DNA of 64,000 nt from Kitasatospora aureofaciens (GCF_001188955.3 NZ_JPRF03000065.1:62001-126000); one strand, 5' to 3'; positions 1 to 11,942 are shown, counted from the stretch's first letter. Notes: generated by a model not told the origin, from the sequence alone. Numbers and translations: made by a program.

Positions 1-76
1 GGCGTACCCTGGTGCCCCGGAGACCGAGCGGCACACGAGACCACGGATGGGATGAGGCAGGCCCCAGCGCCGACCT

Positions 77-1204
<1,128 letters not shown>

Positions 1205-1218
1205 GCACACAGCCCGTC

Positions 1219-1713
1219 ATGTCGATCGACATCGCCAACGAGTCCGGCTGGGACGCGGATGAGGAAGCCATCCTCGACGTCGCCCGCTTCGCCCTGGACA
1301 AGATGCGGATCCACCCGCAGTCCGAACTGTCCGTGATCCTGGTGGACGGTGCGGCGATGGAGGAGCTGCACATCCAGTGGATGGACCTGCCCGGCCCGAC
1401 CGACGTGATGTCGTTCCCGATGGACGAGCTGCGTCCCGGCAAGGAGGGCGAGGAGCTGCCGCAGGGCCTGCTCGGCGACATCGTGCTCTGCCCCGAGGTC
1501 GCCGAGCAGCAGGGCAAGGCGGCCCCCTCCAAGCACTCGATGGACGAGGAGCTGCAGCTGCTCACCGTCCACGGCGTGCTGCACGTCCTCGGCTACGACC
1601 ACGAGGAGCCGGAGGAAGAGGAGGAGATGTTCGCCCTCCAGAAGCGCATCCTGGACGACTGGCGGGCGGGCCGCGGCCTCGGCGGCATCTCGCCGGCCCC
1701 CACCACCCACTGA
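1219..1713 (+). CDS. ybeY: YbeY endoribonuclease, rRNA maturation factor
   Basis: Single-strand-specific endoribonuclease that acts in 16S rRNA 3' maturation and ribosome quality control. The 164-aa length is typical. The zinc-binding signature [11 protein letters not shown] is present with His118, His122 and His128, and an acidic EEPEEEEEM stretch follows. It lies 14 bases after phoH, the usual arrangement across bacteria. The upstream sequence has no strong Shine-Dalgarno, so translation may depend on coupling to phoH. Confidence 0.96.
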   Translation: MSIDIANESGWDADEEAILDVARFALDKMRIHPQSELSVILVDGAAMEELHIQWMDLPGPTDVMSFPMDELRPGKEGEELPQGLLGDIVLCPEVAEQQGKAAPSKHSMDEELQLLTVHGVLHVLGYDHEEPEEEEEMFALQKRILDDWRAGRGLGGISPAPTTH

Positions 1714-1732
1714 GCGCGGAGCCCGAACCCCT

Positions 1733-3055
1733 GTGAGTGGTGAGAGTACGAGCTACATCCTCGGTGCCGTCGCCCTGGTCGTGCTCGGCTGGCTGGCGGC
1801 GTGCGCCGAGGCGGGTATCTCCCGGGTCTCCCGGTTCCGGGCCGAGGACGCGGTGCGCAACGGGCGGCGCGGCTCCGCGCGGCTGCTGGCCGTCGCCTCC
1901 GACCCGTTCCGCTACCTCAACCTGGCGACCCTGATCCGGGTCGCCAGCGAGATGGCGGCCGCGGTGCTGGTCACCGCGGTGTGCGTGCACAACATCCACC
2001 CGACCTGGCAGGCCGTGCTGCTGGCCTTCGGCGTGATGGTGCTGGTGTCCTTCGTCGCGGTGGGCGTCTCGCCGCGCACGATCGGGCGCCAGCACCCGAT
2101 CTCCACCGCGACCGCGGCCTCCTTCGTGCTGCTGCCGCTGGCCGCGGTGCTCGGCCCGATCCCGCGGCTGCTGATCCTGCTGGGCAACGCGCTGACCCCG
2201 GGCAAGGGCTACCGCGAGGGGCCGTTCGCCTCCGAGGCGGAGCTGCGGGCGCTGGTCGACCTCGCCGAGAAGGACGACCTGATCGAGGACGAGGAGCGCC
2301 GGATGGTGCACTCGGTCTTCGAGCTGGGCGACACCATCGTGCGCGAGGTGATGGTGCCGCGCACCGACCTGGTGATGATCGAGCGGCACAAGACCGTCCG
2401 GCAGGCGCTGACCCTGGCGCTGCGCTCGGGCTTCTCGCGGATCCCGGTGGTCGGCGACAACGAGGACGACGTGGTCGGCATCGTCTACCTCAAGGACCTG
2501 GTGCGCCGCACCCACATCAACCGCGAGGCGGAGGCCGAGGAGGTCGGCGCGGTGATGCGCCCGGCCGTGTTCGTCCCGGATTCCAAGCCGGCCGGCGACC
2601 TGCTGCGCGAGATGCAGCAGCGCCGCTCGCACGTCGCCATCGTGATCGACGAGTACGGCGGCACGGCGGGCCTGGTCACCATCGAGGACGTCCTGGAGGA
2701 GATCGTCGGCGAGATCACCGACGAGTACGACCGGGAGATCGCGCCGATCGAGGACCTCGGCGACGGCTCGTACCGGATCACCGCCCGCCTGCTGGTGGAG
2801 GACCTGGGCGAGCTGTTCGGCATCGAGCTGGAGGACGAGGACGTCGAGACCGTCGGCGGCCTGCTGGCCAAGCACCTCGGCCGGGTGCCGATCCCCGGTT
2901 CCTCCTGCGAGATCCCGCTGCCCGAGCCGGTCGCGGACGGCCTGACCGGCATCCTGCTGACCGCCGAGTCCTCGGCCGGGCGCCGCAACCGGATCGGCTC
3001 GATGGTCGCCTCGCCGGTGCGCGGGGCGGAGGCGGCGCAGGCCCCTGGCGAGTAG
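1733..3055 (+). CDS. Hemolysin/CorC-type membrane protein with CBS pair
   Basis: Integral membrane protein of the CNNM/CorC (HlyC) family, associated with Mg2+/Co2+ homeostasis in characterised relatives. The domain order in 440 aa is: DUF21-type transmembrane region with about four hydrophobic segments (residues 5-150), a tandem CBS pair (about 200-330, including VIDEYGGTAGLVTIEDVLEEIVGEI), and a CorC_HlyC C-terminal domain (about 345-420). Translation starts at a GTG 19 bases after ybeY. The same gene follows ybeY in Mycobacterium. The transport role is inferred from the family only. Confidence 0.93.
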   Translation: MSGESTSYILGAVALVVLGWLAACAEAGISRVSRFRAEDAVRNGRRGSARLLAVASDPFRYLNLATLIRVASEMAAAVLVTAVCVHNIHPTWQAVLLAFGVMVLVSFVAVGVSPRTIGRQHPISTATAASFVLLPLAAVLGPIPRLLILLGNALTPGKGYREGPFASEAELRALVDLAEKDDLIEDEERRMVHSVFELGDTIVREVMVPRTDLVMIERHKTVRQALTLALRSGFSRIPVVGDNEDDVVGIVYLKDLVRRTHINREAEAEEVGAVMRPAVFVPDSKPAGDLLREMQQRRSHVAIVIDEYGGTAGLVTIEDVLEEIVGEITDEYDREIAPIEDLGDGSYRITARLLVEDLGELFGIELEDEDVETVGGLLAKHLGRVPIPGSSCEIPLPEPVADGLTGILLTAESSAGRRNRIGSMVASPVRGAEAAQAPGE

Positions 3056-3079
3056 CGGGTGGGCGGTCGCCGAGCGACC

Positions 3080-3325
3080 ATGGAGGGCATGACGCACAAA
3101 CTGCGCGCGGAGTACGGCCCGCAGGGGCCGGCCGGCGGAGTCAGGTCCTGGCACGTGGTGCGGGACGAGGACCCGGCGACGGCCCTCTGCGGCCGGACCA
3201 TGCCCGACGACGCCGAGACGCGGCCCGAGCAGGAGTGGGGCACCGGGCTGCGTTGCTGCCAGCAGTGCGGTTCGCTCTACATGCACGAGACGCCGCACAT
3301 GCAGGGGAGCCATCCGTACAGCTAG
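3080..3325 (+). CDS. Small cysteine-containing hypothetical protein
   Basis: An 81-aa protein (78 aa from the second ATG at 3089, MTHKLRAEYGPQG) with no recognised domain. It contains single Cys and His residues (WHVV, ALCGR) and a C-terminal CCQQCGSLYMHE, so it could bind a metal. Hydrophilic, with no signal peptide. It sits 24 bases after the CorC-type gene in the same direction, so it is probably read on the same transcript. Its codon use matches a real gene. Function unknown. Confidence 0.75.
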   Translation: MEGMTHKLRAEYGPQGPAGGVRSWHVVRDEDPATALCGRTMPDDAETRPEQEWGTGLRCCQQCGSLYMHETPHMQGSHPYS

Positions 3326-3367
3326 CCGTCCCCACGGCTGGGGAGTCGCCGAAGCTCTGGAGGTGCC

Positions 3368-3916
3368 ATGAAGCTGCAAGACGAACTGCCGACCGTCGAT
3401 CGCCGGCTCGCCCTGGTGTGGCGGGTCGGGGCGGGGCTGGGGGGGATCTTCCTGATCGTGTTCGGGATCCTGGGACTGTCCGACCACCCCGGCTTCCTGG
3501 CCACCCACGGTGACCGGATCGCCGGGCTGTCCACCAACGGGGCGCTGAGCATCCTGTCCGTCGTGGCGGGGGTGATCCTGATGCTCGGAGCGGTGATCGG
3601 CGGGAACTTCGCGTCCAACCTCAACATGATCGTCGGCGTGCTGTTCGTCCTGTCAGGCTTCTACGGACTGACGGTGCTCGGCCGGCCGGACGCGAACATC
3701 CTCAACTTCCGGATGTCGAACGTGCTGTTCGCCTTCGTCTTCGGGATCGTCGTGACCACCTTCGGGATGTACGGCCGGGTGAGCAGTCACCTGCCGCACG
3801 ACAACCCGTTCTGGCGCAAGCGGATCTCACGCGAGGAGCCGCTGCCCTCCGGACCGAAGACCTTCGTCAAGGTGATCAACCCGAACCGGGGGCGCACCCA
3901 CCCGGTCGGCCACTGA
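3368..3916 (+). CDS. DUF4383 membrane protein
   Basis: A 182-aa integral membrane protein with four predicted transmembrane segments (about residues 20-40, 58-78, 84-104 and 115-138) separated by short loops, and a basic cytosolic C-terminus. The spacing of segments and the motif around NASNLN/NFRMSNVLF-like residues fit DUF4383, a family of unknown function common in actinobacteria. The ATG has a strong ribosome site (GGAGG, 5 bases upstream). It lies between the CorC-type gene and the deaminase-like gene, and no function can be inferred. Confidence 0.85.
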   Translation: MKLQDELPTVDRRLALVWRVGAGLGGIFLIVFGILGLSDHPGFLATHGDRIAGLSTNGALSILSVVAGVILMLGAVIGGNFASNLNMIVGVLFVLSGFYGLTVLGRPDANILNFRMSNVLFAFVFGIVVTTFGMYGRVSSHLPHDNPFWRKRISREEPLPSGPKTFVKVINPNRGRTHPVGH

Positions 3917-3951
3917 GCTGCCTCTCGCCGGCGCCGCCTATGCTCGGCGGC

Positions 3952-4305
3952 ATGAGTGACATCGTCGAGCTCGACCCCGAGGACAAGAAGATCATCACCC
4001 TGGCCCGCTCGGCCCGCGCCCGCAACGGTGTGGCCGAGGGGGCCGCGGTGCGTGACGAGACCGGCCGCACCTACGTCGCCGGGACGGTCGCGCTGGAGTC
4101 GCTGCGGCTGAGCGCGCTGCGGACGGCGGTGGCGATGGCGGTGGCCAGCGGCGCGAAGTCGCTGGAGGCGGCCGCCGTGGTGACCGAGGCCGAGCAGCCG
4201 GCCGAGGCCGACCTGGCGGCCGTGCGGGACCTGGGCGGGGCCGGGACGCCGGTGCTGCTGGCCGGCCCGGACGGGACGCTGCGGGTGTCGGTCGAGGCCC
4301 GCTGA
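3952..4305 (+). CDS. Cytidine-deaminase-fold protein lacking catalytic residues
   Basis: A 117-aa protein with the compact cytidine deaminase-like layout: an N-terminal helix, a region corresponding to GAA..., then a helix and strand. In active deaminases the second region carries (C/H)AE and a later PCxxC that bind zinc. Here the equivalent helix reads ESLRLSALRTAVAMAVASGA, and the protein has no cysteine at all, so catalytic zinc chemistry looks impossible. The start at 3952 (MSDIVELD) is preferred to an ATG at 3940. A homologous small gene occupies the same slot before era in Mycobacterium (the Rv2365c position), which suggests a retained non-catalytic role. That role is unknown. Confidence 0.75.
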   Translation: MSDIVELDPEDKKIITLARSARARNGVAEGAAVRDETGRTYVAGTVALESLRLSALRTAVAMAVASGAKSLEAAAVVTEAEQPAEADLAAVRDLGGAGTPVLLAGPDGTLRVSVEAR

Positions 4306-4358
4306 GGGGCCACTGCGCCCCGTGCCCTCATGTGTTCAGCGGATAATCTCACCGGGGA

Positions 4359-4541
4359 GTGGACTCGGTGAGGGGCTGGGGCATGGGGGCGTTGGCGTTC
4401 GTCGCCGGGCTGGTGCTGTTCGTGATGGGGATGGGCAAGTGGCAGGAGACCGGCACGGTCTACTGGCTCTGGGGCTCGCTCGCCTTCCTGGCGCTGCTGG
4501 TGCTGTTCTCGCTGGTCGGCAGGGGCGGTGACAAGGGCTGA
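4359..4541 (+). CDS. Small two-segment membrane protein
   Basis: A 60-aa protein starting at GTG, with two hydrophobic segments (about residues 9-25 and 36-53) joined by a short polar turn (KWQETG). It ends in a charged RGGDKG tail. It lies in the small-gene stretch ahead of era, in the same direction. No family is recognised. Its existence is supported by good high-GC codon periodicity and position, but there is no functional evidence. Confidence 0.6.
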   Translation: MDSVRGWGMGALAFVAGLVLFVMGMGKWQETGTVYWLWGSLAFLALLVLFSLVGRGGDKG

Positions 4542-4598
4542 GCGCGTGAGGACCGGCCCCGGACGGCGGGGCTCCGTTGATCAGGGAGAATGGAGCCC

Positions 4599-5528
4599 AT
4601 GAATGCCCCTTCCTCCTCGTACCGCTCCGGGTTCGCGTGCTTCGTCGGCCGTCCCAACGCGGGCAAGTCGACCCTGACCAACGCCCTGGTGGGGACGAAG
4701 GTCGCGATCACCTCCGACCGCCCGCAGACCACCCGGCACACCGTGCGCGGCATCGTGCACCGCCCGGACGCCCAGCTCGTGCTGGTCGACACCCCCGGTC
4801 TGCACAAGCCGCGCACCCTGCTCGGCGAGCGCCTCAACGACCTGGTCCGCACCACCTGGGCCGAGGTCGACGTGATCGGCTTCTGCCTGCCCGCCGACCA
4901 GAAGATCGGCCCCGGCGACAAGTTCATCGCCAAGGAGATCGCCGGGATCAAGAAGACCCCGAAGGTCGCCATCGTCACCAAGACCGACCTGGTCGACTCC
5001 AAGCGGCTGGCCGAGCAGCTCATCGCCATCCAGCAGTTGGGCGTCGAGCTGGGCTTCGAGTGGGCCGAGATCATCCCGGTCTCCGCCGTCGGCGACAAGC
5101 AGGTCGAGCTGGTCGCCGACCTGCTCACCAAGCTGCTGCCCGAGGGCGACCAGCTCTACCCGGAGGGCGACCTCACCGACGAGCCCGAGCAGATCATGGT
5201 TGCCGAGCTGATCCGCGAGGCCGCCCTGGAGGGCGTGCGGGACGAGCTGCCGCACTCGCTGGCCGTCGTGGTCGAGGAGATGCTGCCCCGCGAGGGCCGC
5301 CCCGCCGACCGCCCGCTGCTGGACATCCACGCCAACGTCTACATCGAGCGGCAGAGCCAGAAGGCGATCGTGATCGGCGCCAAGGGCTCGCGGCTCAAGC
5401 ACGTCGGCACCACCGCCCGCAAGCACATCGAGGCGCTGCTCGGCACGCCGGTCTACCTGGACCTGCACGTCAAGGTGGCCAAGGACTGGCAGCGCGACCC
5501 CAAGCAGCTGCGCAAGCTCGGTTTCTGA
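4599..5528 (+). CDS. era: GTPase Era
   Basis: Ribosome-associated GTPase that binds the 3' end of 16S rRNA during 30S assembly. All GTPase motifs are visible: G1 GRPNAGKST, the G2 region with RPQTTRHT, G3 DTPGL, G4 TKTD and G5 SAV. A C-terminal KH domain follows (about residues 225-300, with VIGAKGSRLKHVG). The ATG at 4599 is preferred because a GGGAG sits 10 bases upstream; the in-frame ATG at 4590 is only 1 base from it. Together with phoH and ybeY it forms a ribosome-maturation neighbourhood. Confidence 0.97.
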   Translation: MNAPSSSYRSGFACFVGRPNAGKSTLTNALVGTKVAITSDRPQTTRHTVRGIVHRPDAQLVLVDTPGLHKPRTLLGERLNDLVRTTWAEVDVIGFCLPADQKIGPGDKFIAKEIAGIKKTPKVAIVTKTDLVDSKRLAEQLIAIQQLGVELGFEWAEIIPVSAVGDKQVELVADLLTKLLPEGDQLYPEGDLTDEPEQIMVAELIREAALEGVRDELPHSLAVVVEEMLPREGRPADRPLLDIHANVYIERQSQKAIVIGAKGSRLKHVGTTARKHIEALLGTPVYLDLHVKVAKDWQRDPKQLRKLGF

Positions 5529-5542
5529 CGCACGGCCTCCCC

Positions 5543-5574
5543 GGGGAGCCGGGGAGCCGGGAAGCCGGGAAGCC
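5543..5574. repeat. Four tandem 8-bp repeats after era
   Basis: Two copies of GGGGAGCC are followed by two copies of GGGAAGCC, head to tail, just beyond the era stop and before the convergent emfourin gene. The tract may fold as part of a transcription end, but no clean stem-loop is obvious. Confidence 0.7.
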
Positions 5575-5605
5575 CGGGGCCGGGGTCGCCGGTGCCGCGC
5601 GGGGG

Positions 5606-5881
5606 TCAGGCGCCCTCGCGCAGCACCAGCGACACCAGCTCCCGCTGGGAGTCGGTGAGTTTGGGGTCGGCACAGTGCACCGTCCGCCCGTCGACGGTGA
5701 TCTCGTAGTGGAAGCCGTCCGGCACGCCGTACGAGGGGGCGCGCAGCCCGCCCGCGACGGCTTCGCGGGCGAGCGCGTGGACGTGCGGGGCGTCCGTGCG
5801 GTCGACGGTGTCGAGCTCCGCGTGGCGGACGATTCCGGCGAGGCCGCCGGTCCGGGTCACCTGGATACGCATGGTGTCCAT
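5606..5881 (-). CDS. Emfourin-type inhibitor of M4 protease
   Basis: A 91-aa protein starting MDTMRIQVTRTGGLAGI, which matches the emfourin family, cytoplasmic protein inhibitors of protealysin-like M4 proteases. It is encoded immediately downstream of the M4 protease gene on the same strand, the order known for the protealysin/emfourin operon of Serratia. No signal peptide is present, so it should act inside the cell, probably keeping its partner inactive. Start choice is uncertain: a GTG at 5911 has a GGGAAAA upstream, whereas ATG 5881 or 5872 lack a clear ribosome site. The N-terminal family motif begins at 5872. Confidence 0.82.
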   Translation of the reverse strand: MDTMRIQVTRTGGLAGIVRHAELDTVDRTDAPHVHALAREAVAGGLRAPSYGVPDGFHYEITVDGRTVHCADPKLTDSQRELVSLVLREGA

Positions 5882-5951
5882 GGTGCTGCCCAGGGAAGGC
5901 TTTTGCGGCACTTTTCCCGGACCGTGACCTTAAGTGCGACTCAACCCCTTC

Positions 5952-6974
5952 TCAACCGGGGCTGACCCCGACCTGGGCCCAGGAGGCCGACACGGTGTCC
6001 GCGATCGAGGACCGGTCGGGGTAGCGCGCCTTGGCGGCGGCCACGGTGGCCCGGGCGAAGGCGGTGAAGTCCGCGTCGGCGGACAGCCCGCCGCCGGTCA
6101 GGGCGTCGTACCAGATCCGCCCGGCGCGGTCCCAGGCCTGGCCGCCGAGGGCGGTGGCCAGCAGGTAGAACGCGTGGTTGGGGATGCCGGAGTTGATGTG
6201 CACCCCGCCGTTGTCCTGGGTGGTGTTCACGTAGTCCCGCATGTGCGCGGGCTGCGGGTCCTTGCCGAGCTGGGGGTCGTCGTAGGCGGTGCCGGGGGCC
6301 TTCATCGAGCGCAGCGCCACGCCCTGGATGCCGGGGGCGAGCAGCCCCGCGCCGATCAGCCAGTCGGCGTCGGCGGCACTCTGGTGCAGCGCGTACTGCT
6401 TGACCAGCGAGCCGAAGACGTCGGAGACCGACTCGTTCAGCGCGCCGGGCTGGTCCTGGTACTCCAGGCCTGCGGTGAACTGGGTGACGCCGTGGGTGAG
6501 CTCGTGGCCGATGACGTCGACGCAGGCGGTGAAGTCGCCGAAGATCCGGCCGTCGCCGTCGCCGAAGACCATCCGCCGGCCGTTCCAGAAGGCGTTCTCG
6601 TAGTTCTGGCCGTAGTGGACGCTGGCGTCCAGCCGCAGGCCCCGGCCGTCGATCGAGTCGCGGCCGAAGACCTGGGCGTACAGCGCGAAGGTGTCGCCGA
6701 GGCCGTCGTAGGCGTGGTTGACGGAGGGGTCGGCGACCGGGGCGTGGCCCTCGGTGCGGACGGTGCGCCCGGGCAGCCGCTGGCTGTGCCCGGTGTCGGC
6801 GATCACCCGGTTCAGCCCGCGGGCGCCGGCGGTCGGCGGGGGAGCGGTGAGACGGGCCGCGCGGTGCGCGGTGTCGAGGGCGAGGGAGCGGACGGCGGGC
6901 TCGTGACCGGCCTCGGCGAGGCGGTCCAGTACGTACGGCGGGACGATCGCGCAGATCGGTACTGCTGCATTCAT
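5952..6974 (-). CDS. Protealysin-like M4 (thermolysin-family) metalloprotease
   Basis: Zinc endopeptidase of 340 aa. It has no signal peptide. Instead the N-terminus carries the short protealysin-type propeptide motif (ICAIVPPYVLDRLAEAG, residues 7-23), which replaces the long propeptide of secreted thermolysins. The catalytic site is complete: HELTH at 157-161 (zinc ligands His157 and His161, base Glu158), GALNESVSD with zinc ligand Glu181, and GGVHINSGIPNHAFY with His259. The ATG at 6974 is chosen because upstream in-frame sequence shows no family similarity. It is followed by the emfourin inhibitor gene, so the two probably form a protease/inhibitor operon. Confidence 0.92.
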   Translation of the reverse strand: MNAAVPICAIVPPYVLDRLAEAGHEPAVRSLALDTAHRAARLTAPPPTAGARGLNRVIADTGHSQRLPGRTVRTEGHAPVADPSVNHAYDGLGDTFALYAQVFGRDSIDGRGLRLDASVHYGQNYENAFWNGRRMVFGDGDGRIFGDFTACVDVIGHELTHGVTQFTAGLEYQDQPGALNESVSDVFGSLVKQYALHQSAADADWLIGAGLLAPGIQGVALRSMKAPGTAYDDPQLGKDPQPAHMRDYVNTTQDNGGVHINSGIPNHAFYLLATALGGQAWDRAGRIWYDALTGGGLSADADFTAFARATVAAAKARYPDRSSIADTVSASWAQVGVSPG

Positions 6975-7023
6975 GTCGCCCAGAGTGAGGCATCGATGAC
7001 TGGTTGTCACCACCCTTGCGTGA

Positions 7024-9105
<2,082 letters not shown>

Positions 9106-9122
9106 TTCGTACGGGTGGTACG

Positions 9123-9152
9123 CGAAGGGCCGTCCCGCCGGGCGGCCCTTCG
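9123..9152 (+). terminator. Stem-loop terminator after leuA
   Basis: Perfect 10-bp inverted repeat, CGAAGGGCCG (9123-9132) and CGGCCCTTCG (9143-9152), with a 10-base loop, 17 bases after the leuA stop. There is no U-tract, as is usual in high-GC actinobacteria. Confidence 0.8.
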
Positions 9153-9344
9153 CCGTGTTCGGCGCCCTTTGTGGCCTGCGCCACATTTTTTCGGATCGGA
9201 AGCCGTTCGAGGTACTGACACGTGCCGGTAACCATGGCAACATCGATCCACCGGAAAGCCGGGGTCGGTGGGACGGCTCGGTGTCCGGTCGCGTGACCTG
9301 CCCATAGTTGTGCAGGCCGCCTGCCATGTCTGGGGAGTGGCGCC

Positions 9345-10046
9345 GTGACCAGGTTGTGGGGTGTTCGCCCGAAGTGGCGGACTGACGTTCTCGGTGACTT
9401 CTTCTGCCCGGGCTGCGGCGGGGACCGCAACTACCGGCGGCAGCACGGCCGGCGGTGGCTGCGGCTGCTGGGCACGCCCCTCCTCCCGCTCGGGCCGGTG
9501 ATCGGCAGCGTGCAGTGCACCAGCTGCCACGGGCGCTACGGCGTCGAAGCGCTGGAGCAGCCCACCAGCGTGCGCCTCGGCGCGATGCTGCGGGACGCCC
9601 AGTACACCATCGCGCTGGCCCTGCTCGCGGCCGGCGGCACCGCCCACCGGGCGGCCCGCGAGGCGGCCTGCACGGTGGTGCGCGAGGCCGGGTTCGAGGA
9701 CTGCGGCGAGGCCCAGGTGCTGGCCGCGCTGGCCGCGCTGTCCGGGCTCGGCGGAGAGCTCCACGACGCCCACGAACTGGGGGCACCTTTCGGCCAACGG
9801 CTGGGGGAGGCCGGCGGCCTGGCCGTGGAACTGCACGCGGTGCTCGAACCGCTCGCCCCGCACCTGGCCCAGCAGGGCCGGGAGCGGCTGCTGCTGCAGG
9901 GCGCCGCGATCGCCCTGGCGGACGGGCGCTACCTGCCGCAGGAGCGCGACGCGCTGGCCGCGGTCGGGAGCTGTCTGGACCTGCCGAAGAGCCAGGTGCC
10001 GGCGCTGCTGGAGGCGGCGACCAGGGCGCCGTACGAGAACCTGTAG
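9345..10046 (+). CDS. Zinc-ribbon TerB-like protein
   Basis: A 233-aa cytoplasmic protein starting at GTG. The N-terminus carries two CxxC pairs (FFCPGCGGD and VQCTSCHGRYG, about residues 20-65) that form a likely zinc ribbon. The C-terminal part (about 90-230) is all-helical with ALADGRYLPQERDALAAVGSCLDLP, the acidic-helix signature of the TerB tellurite-resistance fold. A role in stress or membrane sensing is inferred for TerB-like proteins generally; no tellurite gene cluster is present here. It stands alone between leuA and recO. Confidence 0.72.
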   Translation: MTRLWGVRPKWRTDVLGDFFCPGCGGDRNYRRQHGRRWLRLLGTPLLPLGPVIGSVQCTSCHGRYGVEALEQPTSVRLGAMLRDAQYTIALALLAAGGTAHRAAREAACTVVREAGFEDCGEAQVLAALAALSGLGGELHDAHELGAPFGQRLGEAGGLAVELHAVLEPLAPHLAQQGRERLLLQGAAIALADGRYLPQERDALAAVGSCLDLPKSQVPALLEAATRAPYENL

Positions 10047-10240
10047 GACCCGGCGCCCGGGCGCCCGTAGACCTTCCGCATCCCCCACAAACGGGTCCGC
10101 CCCCCCTCCGGGCCCGCCGTGACCCGCACCGCAGTGGTCCTCCCCCACGGCCCCGGTGCGGGCAACACGGCTGTCCGGCGCCGTCCGCGGCTGCCCATGG
10201 CCGTCCGTGGCTGTCCGTGTCTGGGGGGACAATGGTTCCC

Positions 10241-10987
10241 ATGAGTCTTTTCCGGGACGACGGCGTCGTGTTGCGGGCGCAGAAGCTCGGCGAGGCCGAT
10301 CGGATCATCACCCTGCTGACCCGCCAGCACGGCAAGGTGCGCGCGGTGGCGCGCGGGGTGCGGAAGACCAAGTCCAAGTTCGGCGCCCGCCTGGAGCCGT
10401 TCTCGCACGTCGACGTGCAGTTCTTCAGCCGGGGGAGCGAGCTGGTCGGCCGCGGGCTGCCGCTGTGCACCCAGGTGGAGACCATCGCCCCGTACGGCGG
10501 TTCGATCGTCACCGACTACGGGCGCTACACCGCCGGAACGGCGATGCTGGAGACGGCCGAGCGCTTCGCCGAGAACGAGGGCGAGCCGGCCGTCCAGCAG
10601 TACCTGCTGCTGGTGGGCGGGCTGCGCACGCTGGCGGCCGGGCTGCACGAGTCGCACCTCGTACTGGACGCCTTCCTGCTGCGCTCGCTCGCGGTGAACG
10701 GCTACGGCGCGAGCTTCACCGATTGCGCCAAGTGCGGCCTGGAAGGGCCGAACCGTTTCTTCTCGCTCCCCGCAGGGGGCGTGCTGTGCCCGGACTGCCG
10801 AGTGCCCGGATGTGCCGTACCCTCCCCTGAGACACTGGTACTGCTCGGGGCGCTGCTGTCAGGGGACTGGCGGACGGCCGACGCCTGCGAGCCGCGGTAC
10901 TGGCGGGAGGGCAGCGGCCTGGTCGCGGCCTATCTGCAGTGGCACCTGGAGCGGGGCATCCGCTCGATGAGATACGTGGAGAAGTGA
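10241..10987 (+). CDS. recO: DNA repair protein RecO
   Basis: Recombination mediator that loads RecA at gaps with RecR (RecFOR pathway). In 248 aa it has the N-terminal OB fold ([27 protein letters not shown], about 5-80), a helical domain, and a zinc-binding cluster (FTDCAKCG ... LCPDCR, about 160-190). The start is taken as ATG 10241, which gives the conserved N-terminus; an ATG three codons upstream is only about 3 bases from the G-rich tract. It ends 4 bases before uppS, so the two genes are co-transcribed. Confidence 0.95.
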   Translation: MSLFRDDGVVLRAQKLGEADRIITLLTRQHGKVRAVARGVRKTKSKFGARLEPFSHVDVQFFSRGSELVGRGLPLCTQVETIAPYGGSIVTDYGRYTAGTAMLETAERFAENEGEPAVQQYLLLVGGLRTLAAGLHESHLVLDAFLLRSLAVNGYGASFTDCAKCGLEGPNRFFSLPAGGVLCPDCRVPGCAVPSPETLVLLGALLSGDWRTADACEPRYWREGSGLVAAYLQWHLERGIRSMRYVEK

Positions 10988-10991
10988 GCAC

Positions 10992-11831
10992 ATGGCAGCG
11001 CGACGGCTCTTCGGCGGCGGCAAGCAGCGGAACTACGTTCCCCCGACCCCGCACCCCAGCGGCGCACAGCCGCCGAAGATCCCCGGCGAGCTGGTGCCCG
11101 AGCACGTCGCCATCGTGATGGACGGCAACGGCCGCTGGGCCAAGGAGCGCGGACTGCCGCGCACCGAGGGCCACAAGGTGGGGGAGTCCGTCGTGCTGGA
11201 CGTGCTCAAGGGCGCGATCGAGCTCGGCGTCAAGAACATCTCGCTGTACGCGTTCTCCACCGAGAACTGGAAGCGTTCGCCCGACGAGGTGAAGTTCCTG
11301 ATGAACTTCAACCGGGACGTCATCGCCCGCCGCCGGGACGAGATGGACGCGATGGGCGTGCGGATCCGCTGGGCGGGCCGGATGCCCAAGCTGTGGAAGA
11401 GCGTCGTCCAGGAGCTGCAGGTCGCCGAGGAGCAGACCAAGGGCAACGACGCGGTGACGCTCTACATGTGCGTCAACTACGGCGGACGGGCCGAACTCGC
11501 CGACGCCGCACAGGCGATCGCGCGGGACGTCGCGGCCGGGAAGCTGGACCCGAAGAAGGTCAACGAGAAGACCCTCGCCCGCTACATGTACCACCCGGAC
11601 ATGCCGGACGTGGACCTGTTCCTGCGCCCCAGCGGCGAGCAGCGCACCTCCAACTTCCTGCTCTGGCAGTCCGCGTACGCCGAGTTCGTGTTCCAGGACG
11701 TGCTCTGGCCGGACTTCGACCGCCGCGACCTGTGGCGCGCCTGCGAGCTGTTCGCGATGCGCGACCGCCGCTTCGGCGGGGCGATCCCCAACGAGCTCCC
11801 CGCGCCGGGCGTGCTGCCCTCCCAGCGCTGA
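10992..11831 (+). CDS. uppS: Isoprenyl (undecaprenyl/decaprenyl) diphosphate synthase
   Basis: Cis-prenyltransferase that makes the long-chain Z-polyprenyl diphosphate used as lipid carrier in cell-wall synthesis. It has 279 aa. The signature [16 protein letters not shown] contains the catalytic Asp44, followed by RTEGHKVG. The later motif [25 protein letters not shown] completes the active site. The N-terminus is extended by about 30 residues rich in Pro/Gly compared with E. coli UppS, as in other actinobacteria. It follows recO by 4 bases and ends at a strong terminator shared with the convergent zur. Confidence 0.97.
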   Translation: MAARRLFGGGKQRNYVPPTPHPSGAQPPKIPGELVPEHVAIVMDGNGRWAKERGLPRTEGHKVGESVVLDVLKGAIELGVKNISLYAFSTENWKRSPDEVKFLMNFNRDVIARRRDEMDAMGVRIRWAGRMPKLWKSVVQELQVAEEQTKGNDAVTLYMCVNYGGRAELADAAQAIARDVAAGKLDPKKVNEKTLARYMYHPDMPDVDLFLRPSGEQRTSNFLLWQSAYAEFVFQDVLWPDFDRRDLWRACELFAMRDRRFGGAIPNELPAPGVLPSQR

Positions 11832-11873
11832 CGCGCCCCGGGCGCGGGAAAGCCGACACCCCCGGGCGCGGGA

Positions 11874-11908
11874 AAGGGGCCCGCAGGAACGATTCCTGCG
11901 GGCCCCTT
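11874..11908. terminator. Bidirectional terminator between uppS and zur
   Basis: Perfect 16-bp stem (11874-11889 with 11893-11908) and a 3-base loop, lying between the convergent uppS and zur. Just upstream the 16-base run CCCGGGCGCGGGAAAG occurs twice (starting near 11837 and 11861). Confidence 0.85.
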
Positions 11909-11942
11909 CCGTTCGCCCGTACCGGCTGCCCCGGTACGGGCT

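Noticed and set aside
3952-4305. Calling the gene an active cytidine deaminase
   Set aside because: The zinc-binding Cys/His and Glu residues are missing, so only the fold relation is kept.
5543-5574. CRISPR-like or minisatellite array after era
   Set aside because: Only four 8-bp units without spacers; a short GC-rich tandem repeat.
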